Positions 33,801 through 45,430 of a stretch of 64,000 bases of DNA are shown here, one piece after another. The notes under the pieces are model-generated. The model ran no database searches, was not told where the DNA came from, and was given only the letters and a program-made list of their open reading frames with translations. Source of the stretch: Anoplolepis gracilipes (lineage: Eukaryota; Arthropoda; Insecta; Hymenoptera; Formicidae); contig NC_132975.1 of assembly GCF_047496725.1 (NCBI RefSeq), positions 15,695,501-15,759,500 on the forward strand, written 5' to 3'. The translations under genes were made by a program, and so were the position numbers. Numbering within the stretch: position 1 is the first letter of the stretch; each line of letters opens with the position of its first letter.

Positions 33801-36800
33801 TATGGCCGGCCATGTCATTGATGGAGAAAACTATATACCTGCCATAGGATATCTTGCTCTGGCTTGGGAAACTGTAGGTTTGCTGCAAGCAGAAATGTTT
33901 ACAGATATATCAGTCGTCTTTGAAGATATCAGCTTTATACGTGCTACTCGCATTCCAAAGGAAGGCGAGGTCCAGCTCACTGTGATGGTTCAGAAAGGTA
34001 TCCTTTTTCTATCTTAAAACAACACTTGCGCAAATTACAAACTAGAATAGTGGTTAATACTCATTAGCTGCGATACTGACATTTCTTATATAAAATTCAA
34101 CAGTCTCTATTTAACAAATTATTATTACCAATACAGAATCAATTGTATATTATTTTATTTATATAAGAATAGTTCTAAAAATTTTGCTATTATAAATTTA
34201 ATTATTCTTTACTTTATTTTGATAATACAATATTTTATTTAATTGGGTGATAATTATTCCCACAGGCACTGGAAGATTCGAAGTATCAGAAGGCGGTACT
34301 GTTGTTGTGAGCGGACTGATTCGCGTAACAAAGAATCCCGCGCAGGAAAAGATATCGGTCGCACTTTTACCGAAAGATGAAGACGAGGAGGAAGTAATGA
34401 CTACCAACGATATCTACAAAGAGCTAAGATTGCGCGGCTATCAATATTCGGGCATCTTCCGCTCTTTGAGGAGCGCATCGCTCTCAGGATTGAAAGGACA
34501 CATTGCTTGGATAGGCAACTGGGTCACGTTCCTCGACAACATGTTACAAATGATGACTTTGGGAATGGACACAAGAAATTTATACATCCCCACGAAAATA
34601 CAAAAGATCGTGATCGATACCAAGCTTCACCAACGAGAGATCCAAAAACTAGATTTGGAAGACAGACGTAAGTTTTTTTTATCATCTCTTTCCTCCATGC
34701 AGTTTGCAAATATTCTGATATAGCTATTATAATTATTACAAATATACTGATATACTGTGGTTTTTTTTATCACAGAATTCCCAGTATACGTGTATAAAGA
34801 ATGGGAGACTATAGTATCAGGCGGGGTCGAGATTCGTGGCATCAAGGCCACGGCTATACCTCACCGATTGCCGGTTAGTGAGCCGGTCATCGAGGAGTAC
34901 AAGTTTGTGGCATATCGCGATGGAGCGCAGGTATCCCTGCAAGAGGCGATCAGATTGGCCACGCACATCGCGATCGAGTATCATCAGGCTATTCACGTGA
35001 AAACCATCGAACTGATCGATAACTCCGATAACGTGACGATCAATGAATTGGCGTCGCCTATACTTTCCAAAATTCTAGCTGACTTACCTTTGATTCAGCC
35101 GAATATACTTCTGACAGCACCATCTAATCGATTCAACGATGACGCCTTATTGTCAAATGTGACTTCTATAAACTCTCTAAATAAACTATCCAACGAAGAG
35201 AATGCTTTGCTCGCTATCGGTATCGATCTCTTAACAAAAAATAAGAGCGATCAACTGGAACAGATTCTATCAAGACTGCGGAACGACGGTTTTGTGTTGA
35301 CACGGGAGAGATCACCCAAGCCCGAGAATCTCTCGGCGCTCTCAAAATATAATTTAGATGTGATTCTAGAGAAAAACACCAACACGGAAAACATTATACT
35401 CTTGAAGAAGAAAGACCGATCGATAAAAAAAACGGAGATTGTTCGCATTAATAACGATGAATTCACCTGGCTCAAGAAGCTAAATTCGATTATGAACACA
35501 GAAAGCAAGACTGCCGATAATACGAGAATAATACTCGTTGGCGAGAAAGATCCCGAGTGTGGCTTGCTGGGCCTTGTGAACTGTCTGAGAAAGGAACCAG
35601 GTGGAGAAATGATCAGAGGCATATTAATACAGGACACCAAAGCTCCCGAGGTTTCTCTACAAGATTCTCTGTACGCTAAACAGCTTCAGCTAGATTTGCC
35701 TATTAACATATTGCGATCAGGAAAAACATGGGGATCCTATAGATATGAACCAGTGTCGAATTTATCAAAATTAAAGCCTGTCTATCATGCATTTGTTGAT
35801 CAAAAGGTATCTGTTACTCAATTGATATTCTCGAAAGTTACCGTCTTTTACGGTCGGTCTCTCTTGACACTAGGAAACTTTTAAGAATGAGAAAAAAACA
35901 GCCGACTATAAGGAACAATAACTTTCGAATTTTAAGTATATAATTTATTATATATACAATATATATTTGTTAATAGATATCTGGCGATTTGAGCTCGCTT
36001 CGTTGGATCGAGGGTCCCATACGTCCTGACACTAACCAAAAGGATTTGATCCATGTAGTGTATTCGTCTATCAACTTCAAAGATGTTATGTTCGCTACAG
36101 GCAAATTTACTTCGGACACGACCTCGATGCGCAATCGATTCAATGAGCATTCGTTTGGCATGGAATATGCTGGTATCGATACCGCTGGCCGTCGTGTGAT
36201 GGGACTTTGTGATAATAGGTAATATTTTTTCTATTGAAAGCACATTCATCGCACGCACTTTTAGAATTATACAATTATGCAGGAAAGCATTGTTTAATTA
36301 TTTACTCTTATTGTTTGAAAATACAAAATGTGGCATGGCACACGTTATGGACTAAAAAATATAAAAGCAATGAAATATTTCTTAACAGTTAAAAACATAT
36401 TTTTAAAAGTTTATTAATTTTAATTATTAGTTTATACTAATTATTATTAATTAGTATTACGATATCTTTTCCTTAAAATATCATTGATACGTCGATTCTA
36501 AAACATTTTAAGAATAGATTAGTATCGGTGCGATTAACATGTGTATGTTTGTATTTTCAGAGGCATGTCAAATATAATAATACCTGATAGAAACTTATCC
36601 TGGTACGTGCCTGATAGTTGGTCGTTGGAGGACGCGGCTACCGTACCAGTCGTATACGCATTGTGTTACTATGCATTATATATAAATGCCGGAATGAAAA
36701 AGGGAGATAAGGTGCTTATTCACTGTGGTACCAGTGGCATTGGTCAAGCGGCGATTCATCTCGCCCTTCACGAGAATTGCGAGATCTTTACTACTGTAGG

Positions 36801-39800
36801 AACGCCCGAGAAACGCAAGTTTATCCGCGAGATGTTTCCCTCTATCCCGGATGATCATATCAATAGCTCGCGCGATACTTCTTTCGAACAATTGATACTT
36901 GAACAAACAAAAGGCTCTGGCATAGACATCATCCTCAACTCACTGCCTGAGGAGAAGCTCCAAGCGTCAGTTCGCTGTCTCGCGCAGGGCGGTCGTTTCC
37001 TGGAGATTGGCAAGTGTGATCTCGTCTCAAATAATTCTCTAGGAATGATTATTTTCCTGAAGGAAATCAGTTTTCATGGAGTTATGCTGGAAAATATGTT
37101 CGACTCAACTGTGGAAGAGAAAATCAATCTGAAAGACTGTTTGGCCGAAGGTTTGAAGAACGGAGCTATTAAGCCTCTCGTCAGAAAGATCTTTGAAAAG
37201 AACGAAGTGGAAACGGCTTTCAGATACATGATGGATGGAAAGCACATAGGCAAAGTAAGGAAAAAATTAATTAATAGGATATTATAATTCTTTAGTTAGT
37301 TTTTAATTCCTTCAGTCTGATATTACAACATTAAATATATCAAAAAAAAAGATTTTAATTAAATTTCTGGAAAAAGCTAATAAAAAATTCTATGGAAAAT
37401 AAATCTTGAAAATTAGTCTATTATCTTGAAAATCTATCAAAATATTGCATATTTTTTTTCATAGGTAATCTTAAAGCTTTGCGACGAAAAACAGGCTGAA
37501 AAGGTACCTATTCTTGCTCAGCCTCAATATTACTGCGACGATAATAAGAGCTATATTATCCTGGGTGGACTAGGCGGTTTCGGATTGGAATTGGCCGATT
37601 GGCTGATACTTCGAGGTGCCAAGAACCTAGTACTGACATCGAGAACAGGAATAAAGACCGGTTATCAGCGTATGAGAATTGATTTATGGAAATCGTACGG
37701 CGTGAACGTGCTAATTATTACGGGCGCGGATGCTGCAAACCGTGAAGACTGCGAATTTATATTAAAATCCGCAGAAAAACAAGGTCCGGTGGATGCCATT
37801 TTCAATCTTGCCGTGGTACTGAAGGATAGCATTTGTAAAAATCAAACACCTGAGTCATTTGAGGAATCCTTCAAGGCGAAAGCCTGGTCCACCAAAACGC
37901 TCGATGAACTATCCAGAAAGCTGTGTCGGCGACTTCGGCACTTTATAGTATTCTCCTCGGTTTCTTGCGGACGAGGAAACGCTGGGCAAACGAATCACGG
38001 TATGGCCAATTCCGTGATGGAAAGAATCTGCGAACGCAGAGTGGCGGACGGCTTGCCAGGATTAGCCATTCAATGGGGTGCAATCAGCGACGTTGGCCTT
38101 GTCGCCGAGTGGCAAGACGACAATAAGGAATTAGTCATTGGCGGTATCTTGCAGCAAAAGTTGTCCTCCTGCATCGAAAAGCTGGAAGACTTTTTGTTGC
38201 AAAATCGTCCGATAGTGTCCAGCATGGTGGTGGCTAAAAAGCATGTGAGCGCCTATAGTACTACCAGTGTTGCTGAAACTGTAGCGAATATAATGGGTAA
38301 GATTATTGTTATCTTAAAGATAACTTTCAGACAGAACAGGAATGTACAGAGCAGAAGTGCACTTGTTGCATTTGCATTACGTCAATTTTAATTATATTTC
38401 TCTTTATTATATTACTTCATTATATTTCGGTATTTTTGCAGATGTGAAAGATATGAAAACCGTGTGTCAGCATACATTGTTGACCGAATTCGGAATGGAT
38501 TCGTCGATGGCCGTAGAGATCAAGCAAACGCTGGAACGTGAGTTTGACGTTTTCCTCACTGCACATGATATTTACACCTTAACTTTTGCCAAACTGGCTG
38601 AGATACGCGGTAAGGATGCAGAACGGGAGCAAACGCAGATTGATGAAGAGAAGGTCGATATATCTGGCAAGCAACTGTTGATCCGGAAAGTGACTAATGA
38701 GGATATGATTTCTGACATTTGTATGGAATTACCGACTTGGAAGGATCTGCGCAAGGTCGAGGTATTCCTTTTGCCGGGCATAGAAGGTTGCGGACACATA
38801 TTTAATTCATTGGCATCGAGAATCAAACCAATAGCGACGGTCTTGCAATATGGCACGCATAATATCGGGTTCACTCATGAAAGTATACCAGAATACGCCA
38901 ATCATCTTTTACCGGTGCGTATAAGAAAGAACACGAACGAAATAAAATAAAATAAGATATTCGTTGTCTGAAAAAAATGTATCGTTATACAATACAAAAA
39001 AAAATGTCTAGTTGGTCTATGCATTTCTGATTGACATGCGCATTGATTGACATTATTGGAATTTTCAGTATGTTTTATCAAAGGCGGAAAAGCAAAGAAC
39101 TTTCATTCTAATTGGATATTCGTACGGTTCTTTGGTCGCCATCGAATTAGCGAGACAATTGGAGAATCACGGCTTAAACGGTCAATTAGTGCTGATTGAC
39201 GGTGCGCCTGATCTAATGAAAGCGATGATAGAGCAACATTTACCATCCCAAACGCAGGAGGAACTTCAGAACAACATTTTGCTCCACATCATGGATGATC
39301 TACAACCAGCCGCGAGCGAGAAGGTAGGTTTTTATCGTCGATTGCTTAATATTTCCATTAAAATATTAAAATATTTCCGTTCATTTCCTAATCTCTTTGT
39401 TTTAACATTTATTTTTATTTTGTAGCTACTCTCAGATATCAATAAGTGCACGACCTGGGAGCAGAAATTAGACAGTTTTGTCTCACACCTTTCTTCCGAT
39501 AACATACCACTTTCCGTTGAAAACCAAAAAGCGCTATGCACAACCTTGTACAGTCGTGTTCTTGCTCTTCAAAAATACGACCCATTGCCTTTGTCACGGA
39601 TCCGAGCGTCTATAATACTTTTGAAACCTATGCAATCATTTACCTATATGGCTGAAGAAGATTATGGTCTATACAAGGTAATTGTTTCTTCATATCTATT
39701 TTTTTAATGTCCGTGTTTTTCAATTTTTGAAATCGAGACTTGGTAATATAAAAATATATAAGCCAGAAAAAGTATAAATACAAACTATTTTTTTAGATTA

Positions 39801-39976
39801 CGCGAGATAAGGTAAAAGTGCATTACGTTGAAGGCAACCATATTACAATGTTGGATACCGATAAAATTGTAACCGCGATCAATGGAGACCCATTGATCGA
39901 TCCCAAAGAATTTAGAAAGCTCCTAAGCGAAGATCGATCACTCGAATACGACGAGCAAGAACATACGAGAGTCTAA
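27845..39976 (+). CDS. Type I fatty acid synthase, complete, two altered catalytic residues
   Basis: This multidomain enzyme builds long-chain acyl groups from malonyl-CoA and NADPH in the cytosol. Nineteen exons: 27845-28028, 28286-28536, 28882-29113, 29510-29928, 31086-31379, 31646-31853, 31954-32114, 32287-32604, 32901-33406, 33693-33997, 34266-34667, 34776-35806, 35977-36218, 36561-37254, 37465-38296, 38442-38914, 39069-39323, 39426-39677 and 39797-39976. They total 2412 codons plus stop in one frame. Visible motifs: KS Cys180 (DSACSSSL); MAT Ser604 (GHSVGE); DH His898 (GHVIDG) and Asp1050 (LDNMLQ); ER nucleotide loop (HCGTSGIGQAA); KR loop (GGLGGFG); ACP Ser2047 (GMDSSM); TE Ser2202 (GYSYGS) and His2368 (GNH). 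Two family-invariant residues differ: KS has ECYGAGS where EAHGTGT is expected (Tyr312), and KR has QTNHGMANS where QTNYG is expected (His1927). It is probably a paralogue with a changed reaction cycle rather than a pseudogene. Confidence 0.95.
30097..30843. mobile_element. Long inverted-repeat element (MITE or foldback) in a FAS intron
   Basis: The left arm (about 30108-30310) and the reverse complement of the right arm (about 30620-30830) share long blocks. These include ATTGAGACGC, CAGACAAAA..TTGTTCGTCTCGA.GGAGATCATAA and ATTGGTTTGACCTT. Arms of about 200 bp enclose an AT-rich centre with no transposase ORF. TA dinucleotide runs flank the element, consistent with a TA-target insertion. It lies wholly inside the intron between FAS exons 4 and 5 and does not disturb the splice sites. 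Confidence 0.85.
30845..30882. repeat. (TA)n microsatellite beside the intronic element
   Basis: A TA run that abuts the right end of the inverted-repeat element. A shorter one borders its left end at about 30080-30096. Confidence 0.85.
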
Positions 39977-40049
39977 ATTATAACTAGAAACGTTAAGAAT
40001 CTTGTTTAATATATGCGTCTGTTTATATCAGAAAAGAGAGAAATACATA

Positions 40050-40050
40050 T

Positions 40051-40096
<46 letters not shown>

Positions 40097-40133
40097 CGTG
40101 TGCGTGCGTGCGTGCGTGCGTGCGTGCGCGCGC

Positions 40134-40164
<31 letters not shown>

Positions 40165-40166
40165 TA
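40050..40166. repeat. Alternating Pu-Py tract (TA)n(GT)n(GC)n(GT)n
   Basis: Nearly 117 bases strictly alternate purine and pyrimidine: TA repeats, then GT, a CGTG zone, a pure GC block of about 20 bases, then GT again. It lies between the FAS stop codon and the first polyadenylation signals, so it would be in the FAS 3' UTR. The composition is the classic one for left-handed Z-DNA. Confidence 0.9.
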
Positions 40167-40212
40167 ATTGGTAAATGTTTATTTTAGTTTTACAATTGCA
40201 GATGAACTTTTT

Positions 40213-40222
40213 AATAAATAAA
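40213..40222 (+). terminator. FAS polyadenylation signals
   Basis: Two overlapping AATAAA hexamers lie about 240 bases after the FAS stop codon, on the same strand. They are the first such hexamers downstream of the gene. Confidence 0.5.
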
Positions 40223-41587
40223 GAATACTAATTAAAATCTCTTAAAGATTATTCGGAATGCTGTTGATTATGTACATCAAAATTAAGATCATCTGCATTG
40301 TTATGCTAACAGTAAACATTTACGGTTAAAAATTTTTTATTGATTATTTAGGCACATAAAATTCTGGATATAAAATTTATTTACATAATCATTAAATTTT
40401 TATTAATTCTCGTAATTTTTTATTTTTTTAACATTATATTTCTCTCGGCTAATACAATAGGCAGACAGCGCACATGCATTAAATGTATTTTCTTTTAAAT
40501 CTTTGTCAATATTATTATATAATTATGTATCGAAAATAAAAATATCGAATGCAATTAAATTATAAACCTAATTCCCAATTAGCACGAAAAAGATGTTAAA
40601 TCTATCGCATAAATCGTCATCAATTACTTACAAAAAAAGCAATCTAAAGATAATTGATTAAGTAATAAATATTGTTTGTTAAAAAAAAAAAAAAAAAAAA
40701 ATGTAGACGTATCTGAAATTTGTTTATAGAAATAGTAGATAAAATATCTAAAAACAGAAAGAGAGAGACTTGGGATTATTTTAATTATTTATTTTTTAAT
40801 ATTCGAAAAAAAAATTAAAATTCTGAATACAGTATTTTATTGTAATAATTGCATTTTAATGTAAAACTATATGTATATTCAATCATTTACATTTACAATA
40901 TAAGTACTCACATATTATTTATTATTTTATAAATAGCCTTTGTTCAGTCAACAACATTGCACGTAAAATATAAATCATAAAAATATTGGCGATATAAGTT
41001 TCTTAAAATATCGTTTTATTAAAAAAAAAAGAAAATACAAGTAAAAAATGGTAGACATGTCTTTTATTAAATTTTTTTTTATTTTTCGATTTCAATATAT
41101 ATTAATTAAACATATACTGTAGCTGTATGTAAAAATAATCTCTTCTTAATAATAATTTAAGGCTATTCAACATAAACTTTTTATACGAATATAAGTATTA
41201 TATAAATGATATAAATATGAAATTAATTCACAAAAATTGACGACATACATAAGGATATACAATAATAGAGAAAAATATATTTAAATAGTAAAATTCAAAT
41301 AAAGTACACATGAGCAACACCTAGACTAATGAAACAAAAATAATGACATACTGCATTAGAAAATTTGCGTTAGAAAAATTGAATTTCAATTCACATTCCA
41401 ATTATCATTCAAACAATTATTATACAAAGGAGATAAGTCATGTTACAAAGCTTCATATTTCTCCCTTACTCTAAGTTACTTTATGTCTAATAGATTATTA
41501 AAACGTTTTCAACTCTTAGAATAATATAATATTTAAATTTCATTTTTTCATGTATATGGAGATAAAATGTACTGTATCTAAAAATTT
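40223..41587. other. Intergenic DNA between convergent FAS and HPIP-like genes
   Basis: AT-rich DNA with an A-run at about 40681-40700 and no recognisable coding exon. It holds the 3' end of FAS on the + strand and the 3' UTR of the HPIP-like gene on the - strand. Confidence 0.5.
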
Positions 41588-42703
41588 TCACAATTCCATT
41601 GGCTCGAATGCTGATAGGGCACTAGGTGTTACGTTATTTAAGTCAGGAGTAGTATCGTTGTTGTTGTTATTATTATTATTATTATTATTGTCACCTGATG
41701 TACTCGGGATTGGCGTTGGAGTATCTCTCGTTGGTAGGATACGAAGATGCCTATTTGGTGGCTCCCACAGAACTAAAGCCATGGAGGGCCTCTCCCTAAA
41801 AGAAAAAAAGCTAGCCAAATTTAGCCGCTTTGCAAAAAGAGTAGAAAATTGAACATTTATTTTATATATATATTTTACATTCTCTTCTTTCCATTAAATA
41901 TAAAACATTGTAGTTTTGTAATGTAAATCAGACAATTAATGGTAATTTTTATGCTTACAATTTAGATAGAAGAGTTGATGGCAAAATAGGTTCTTCTTGC
42001 ATTCGCTTGAGTTCCTCTGAAAGGACTAACCTCGGATGTATGCCAGGCAGTTGTTCACCATTTATTGCATTTCTTCCATCAACATCCAAATCCATATCCA
42101 ATTGCCTACGAGAGGAAGATGACGCGGAAGTCGATGGCACTGGGTTTTCAGCTTCCTGAATGGAACTAATACGCAAACTTTTGAAGTGTGCAGTCATTTT
42201 TTCCTCTGTTATAAACTGCTTGTTTTGATGCCTGTTAAAAAAAAGACAAAGTAGGATTTTATCACAAAAAAATTGCATTTGAATATGTGCATTTCAACTA
42301 TACAGTACTTACATATCTACAATATCCGGTGCTTCCAACTTTCTTTTCTGATGGACTATCGGCCCGGAACTGGTTTCTCCGGTAAATCTAATTAATTCTT
42401 GTTGCTGTAAAGCTGGTACGCTCCATGGAATGGTTATCGGTGGTACCTGTGGCATTTGCATCCAAGATCCAACTTGTTGCTGCTGTGGATTTTGCTGATT
42501 CATCATCTGTTGAAACATGGACTGTGGCGTACATAAGTGTGTTCCGCCCATGGTATTCTGAGAGACAGGAGACATATACAAATAACAAAGACATTACACT
42601 CAGCGAGACATATCATCTCCATGTCACCAAAAAAAAAAAAAAAGTATAATATCTTTGTCTATTTAAATTCACTACGAGATACATCAAATCCGCTTACTGT
42701 CAT
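41588..42703 (-). CDS. HPIP/HCFC1R1-like protein
   Basis: HPIP in mammals binds the HCF-1 beta-propeller and promotes its nuclear export. Coding exons on the - strand are 42703-42698, 42557-42313, 42231-41959 and 41795-41588, giving 243 codons plus stop. Two blocks match the family: KRKLE...NKQFITEEKMTAHF.SL in the middle, and LVLWEPP...RILPTRDTPTPIPS ending in MEL at the C terminus. A Gln/Met-rich N terminus and a polyasparagine run (41660-41694) are lineage-specific. The 5' exon (42698-42782) has an in-frame TAG before its only ATG, so translation starts at 42703, or at the ATG at 42551. Reading through the last acceptor would give a third start at 42574. No [D/E]HxY HCF-binding motif was found. 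At 243 residues it is longer than the human protein. Confidence 0.62.
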
Positions 42704-42782
42704 TTGAGATGTACTTGGTTGTAGTCGAAGTACGTTCCAATTTGGATGGGAGTTTTGTGGATCCAGGATATTGGACAACTAT

Positions 42783-43930
42783 CTGAAAAGAATCGTATTA
42801 ATTAGCGTGACATCTGTTGTTTATTTATGTTTTTCAATTTACAGAAGTTACAAGATCGACAACAAAGAAATACTTTTTTTTAACTGACAAATCGTGTCAG
42901 TTGGACGCTAACCTATATGTCAGGGCCTTAGATCAGATCACGAACGACTGTCAGACACGAATGAGCGTCACGACGTACGATGTACGACGTGACTTGACAG
43001 TAAGACTGGACCTCGCAATCGATGCCAGTTGAAATAAAAAAAAAAGGAAGTAACGTAACTTATCCCCGTTATATGAAAAATAACGTATTGCAATAAACGC
43101 AACACTGTATCAGTATCGAAAGATACGCGCGCAATAACCAATTTTCATTTTATTTTATTTTATTTTATCATTGCGTTACTAATTCAGCACGTCCTGATTT
43201 TTTTTTCGCCAAGAATTTATCGGTTCGCGAGTTTTTCCTTCGCTAAATTACTTTGTTTGTCCCTAATACTGTCTGTAATATGTAAAATTTGTATACAATT
43301 TATAACAGACCGGTACAGAAACAGAACAGTCTCTGTTTATGCTGTTTTTGACTAGGTACCTATCACTACCACTACTATATACTTCCCCTCTCTTTCTCTC
43401 ACGCTACAGAGACACAACAGAGAAAAGCCTGAGAGTGGTCATATCCCCTCGATTTAGGTGCGACCGCAATTCAAGACGCCTCTATGTCCATAAAAAATGG
43501 ACATTGGAACTACATAGTTATTACCACAAAACTTCTCAGAGGATAACACGCTATGTTCACAGATTATGGTTCTGTTCCGTGCTATGTCTACAAAATTTTT
43601 ATTATTTTGCTTATTCATTTTCACCCAAAAATAACTTATTATTTCTCTTCACTCTGGCAATAATTTACTTTTAATATCAATAACTAAATCAATATTGTCA
43701 ATATTCTAATTTTTCCAATATTTTGATTTTTTGTAATTTTTTTTCTTTTATTAAACTCATTTAAAAGTTGGTCGGAGTTGGTCGGGGAGCTTCAGCAAGG
43801 ATAATATTTATATAGATAATGTCAATTCAATATTAATACCTATGGATTGTGAGAAAGCACAGATACATATTTTAAACTGTGTCAAACTTTTATTTTAGAG
43901 TATAATATATAATATACAATAAAAAAAAGA
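42783..43930. other. Upstream DNA of the HPIP-like gene
   Basis: Promoter-side sequence of the HPIP-like gene and the gap to the RpS13 pseudogene. An ATTTT repeat lies at about 43147-43169. A + strand ORF at 43339-43674 has no recognisable similarity and is not called. Confidence 0.4.
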
Positions 43931-45378
43931 TTAAGTTCCCTTAAGAGCACTGGCTGTCGAACTTTTATATTTCCAATTTGGCGGCAGAGATTTTTTCGCT
44001 TTGTAGTAACGTACCAGCCTGTGAATTCTCGATTCAACGAGAATCAAACGGAATTTACTGTCCTTATCCTTTCGATTTCACTCCAAGTGTTCGCGAACAG
44101 CGACTGCCTTTTTGATTAAATAATATAAATCTTCCGGCAGATCCGGGGCCAAATCAATGCTTTTCACAATGCGTAGTATCTTATTTCCTGTACAGAATCG
44201 CACTTGGGCCACGCCATGCGAATCACGAAGTATAACACCTGCAGATACATGACATAAATTTTTTATTTTTCTTTATTTTAATGATTTAATTTCATAATAA
44301 TTTGATTGTAGTTATCTATTATAAATTGCATAAGTTATCATATTAATATCAAACTATTGAATTTCTTTATTATATTATTTATTATTATATTATCTTTTAT
44401 GTTAAAGAAATTAAAAAGAAATTAATAAAACATATATATATATTTTTTATTAAATATAAATATATAATTAATTTACCAATTTGAGAAGGTGTAAGTCCTT
44501 TTTTTGCTAGTTTATAAATAAGTTCTTTGCAGTCTTCTGGTGTCAATTTCTGGTATCAATCAAGTTGATACATTTCGTCAGTAAGGAAGCGCAGACTGAG
44601 ATATACCCTTTCTAAAAAAAATAATAAAACCATTATATTTAATTCAGTTTAGCACAAAAACATTTTTAATGCTTACTATTTAGCAACACGAGTGTCATTC
44701 TGTCTTTTTTCAACATCCAGTGACAATGAAGATAGATAGAATGATGCTTGTGTCAACTTGTGTCGCTAAATGGAAAATACTCTATATAGCTGTTATAATA
44801 AATTAGTTTAATTTTAATATAAAAATTTATATATAATTTATATATATTTATACATAAAATACTATTAGAAATAAGATTTCTCATAAAAATGTTTTAGAAA
44901 ATTGATAAAATAAAAGAATAGAGGTAAAAGAGTTTGAGAATGTTTATCAATTTCCTTTTCTCATAAGATTTGTAATAAAATGTTTATACATGTGTGTAAA
45001 TATATATAATATATTAAAAAACACACTGTCAAAATTGTACTACATATCACCCACACACACACATATGTATATACATGTAAGTTATGAAAGCTCACATGCT
45101 CTAAACTGGCTCACTAAATTCAAACGAGTTACATTGTTTTAAAAAATTTTAAATACTACAATACTAAATGCTTCACAATTATTTAATGTAATAGAGCTGA
45201 TAAATTGAGGAATAAAGATTTACTTTTAACAATAAGTGCAAGATAGAAAATGAAGTTGCAGACACGTGGTCGCCGAGACGTGTTTCGGCGCGCAACAAAA
45301 TTTAAAGAATAATGCCGCAAATAAATTATTTTAGACACAATGAACCTGTCGTTACCCATACGAATGCATATGATCCAT
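43931..45378 (-). pseudogene. RpS13: Ribosomal protein S13 pseudogene that keeps its introns
   Basis: Three exon-like blocks on the - strand spell out RpS13 in order. Block 1 (45378-45356) is MDHMHSYG where the gene has MGRMHAPG, followed by a GTAAC donor. Block 2 (44611-44477) gives KGISQSALPY, then damage, then KLTPEDCKELIYKLAKKG and a proper donor. Block 3 (44238-43931) runs from GVILRDSHGVAQVRF to the end of the protein. Breaks are TGA stops at 44578-44580, 44560-44562 and 44078-44080, plus a 7-base insertion at about 44550-44556. The C terminus is also altered. Retained introns mean it arose by DNA duplication, not retroposition. Several changes are C-to-T or G-to-A, as expected from deamination. 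Confidence 0.88.
44688..44758. repeat. Hairpin in the first intron of the RpS13 pseudogene
   Basis: The left arm, around GTGTCATTCTGTCTT, imperfectly pairs with the right arm, around GATAGAATGATGCTTGTGTC. Its core, an ATTCTGTCTT string, also occurs in the larger hairpin at 45431-45563. The two are probably relatives of one small non-autonomous element. Confidence 0.6.
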
Positions 45379-45430
45379 CTTGACGAATTTTCTTAAAGAG
45401 CAAAGAAAGAAAACTTCTACAAAAGTCTTT

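Noticed and set aside
44078..44080. In-frame TGA in RpS13 read as selenocysteine or stop readthrough
   Set aside because: Two other stops and a frameshift in the same copy make simple pseudogene decay far more likely.
44612..45355. Possible U14-type snoRNA in the RpS13 pseudogene intron
   Set aside because: Such snoRNAs are known in RpS13 introns, but I could not find a convincing box C and box D pair with the right spacing.
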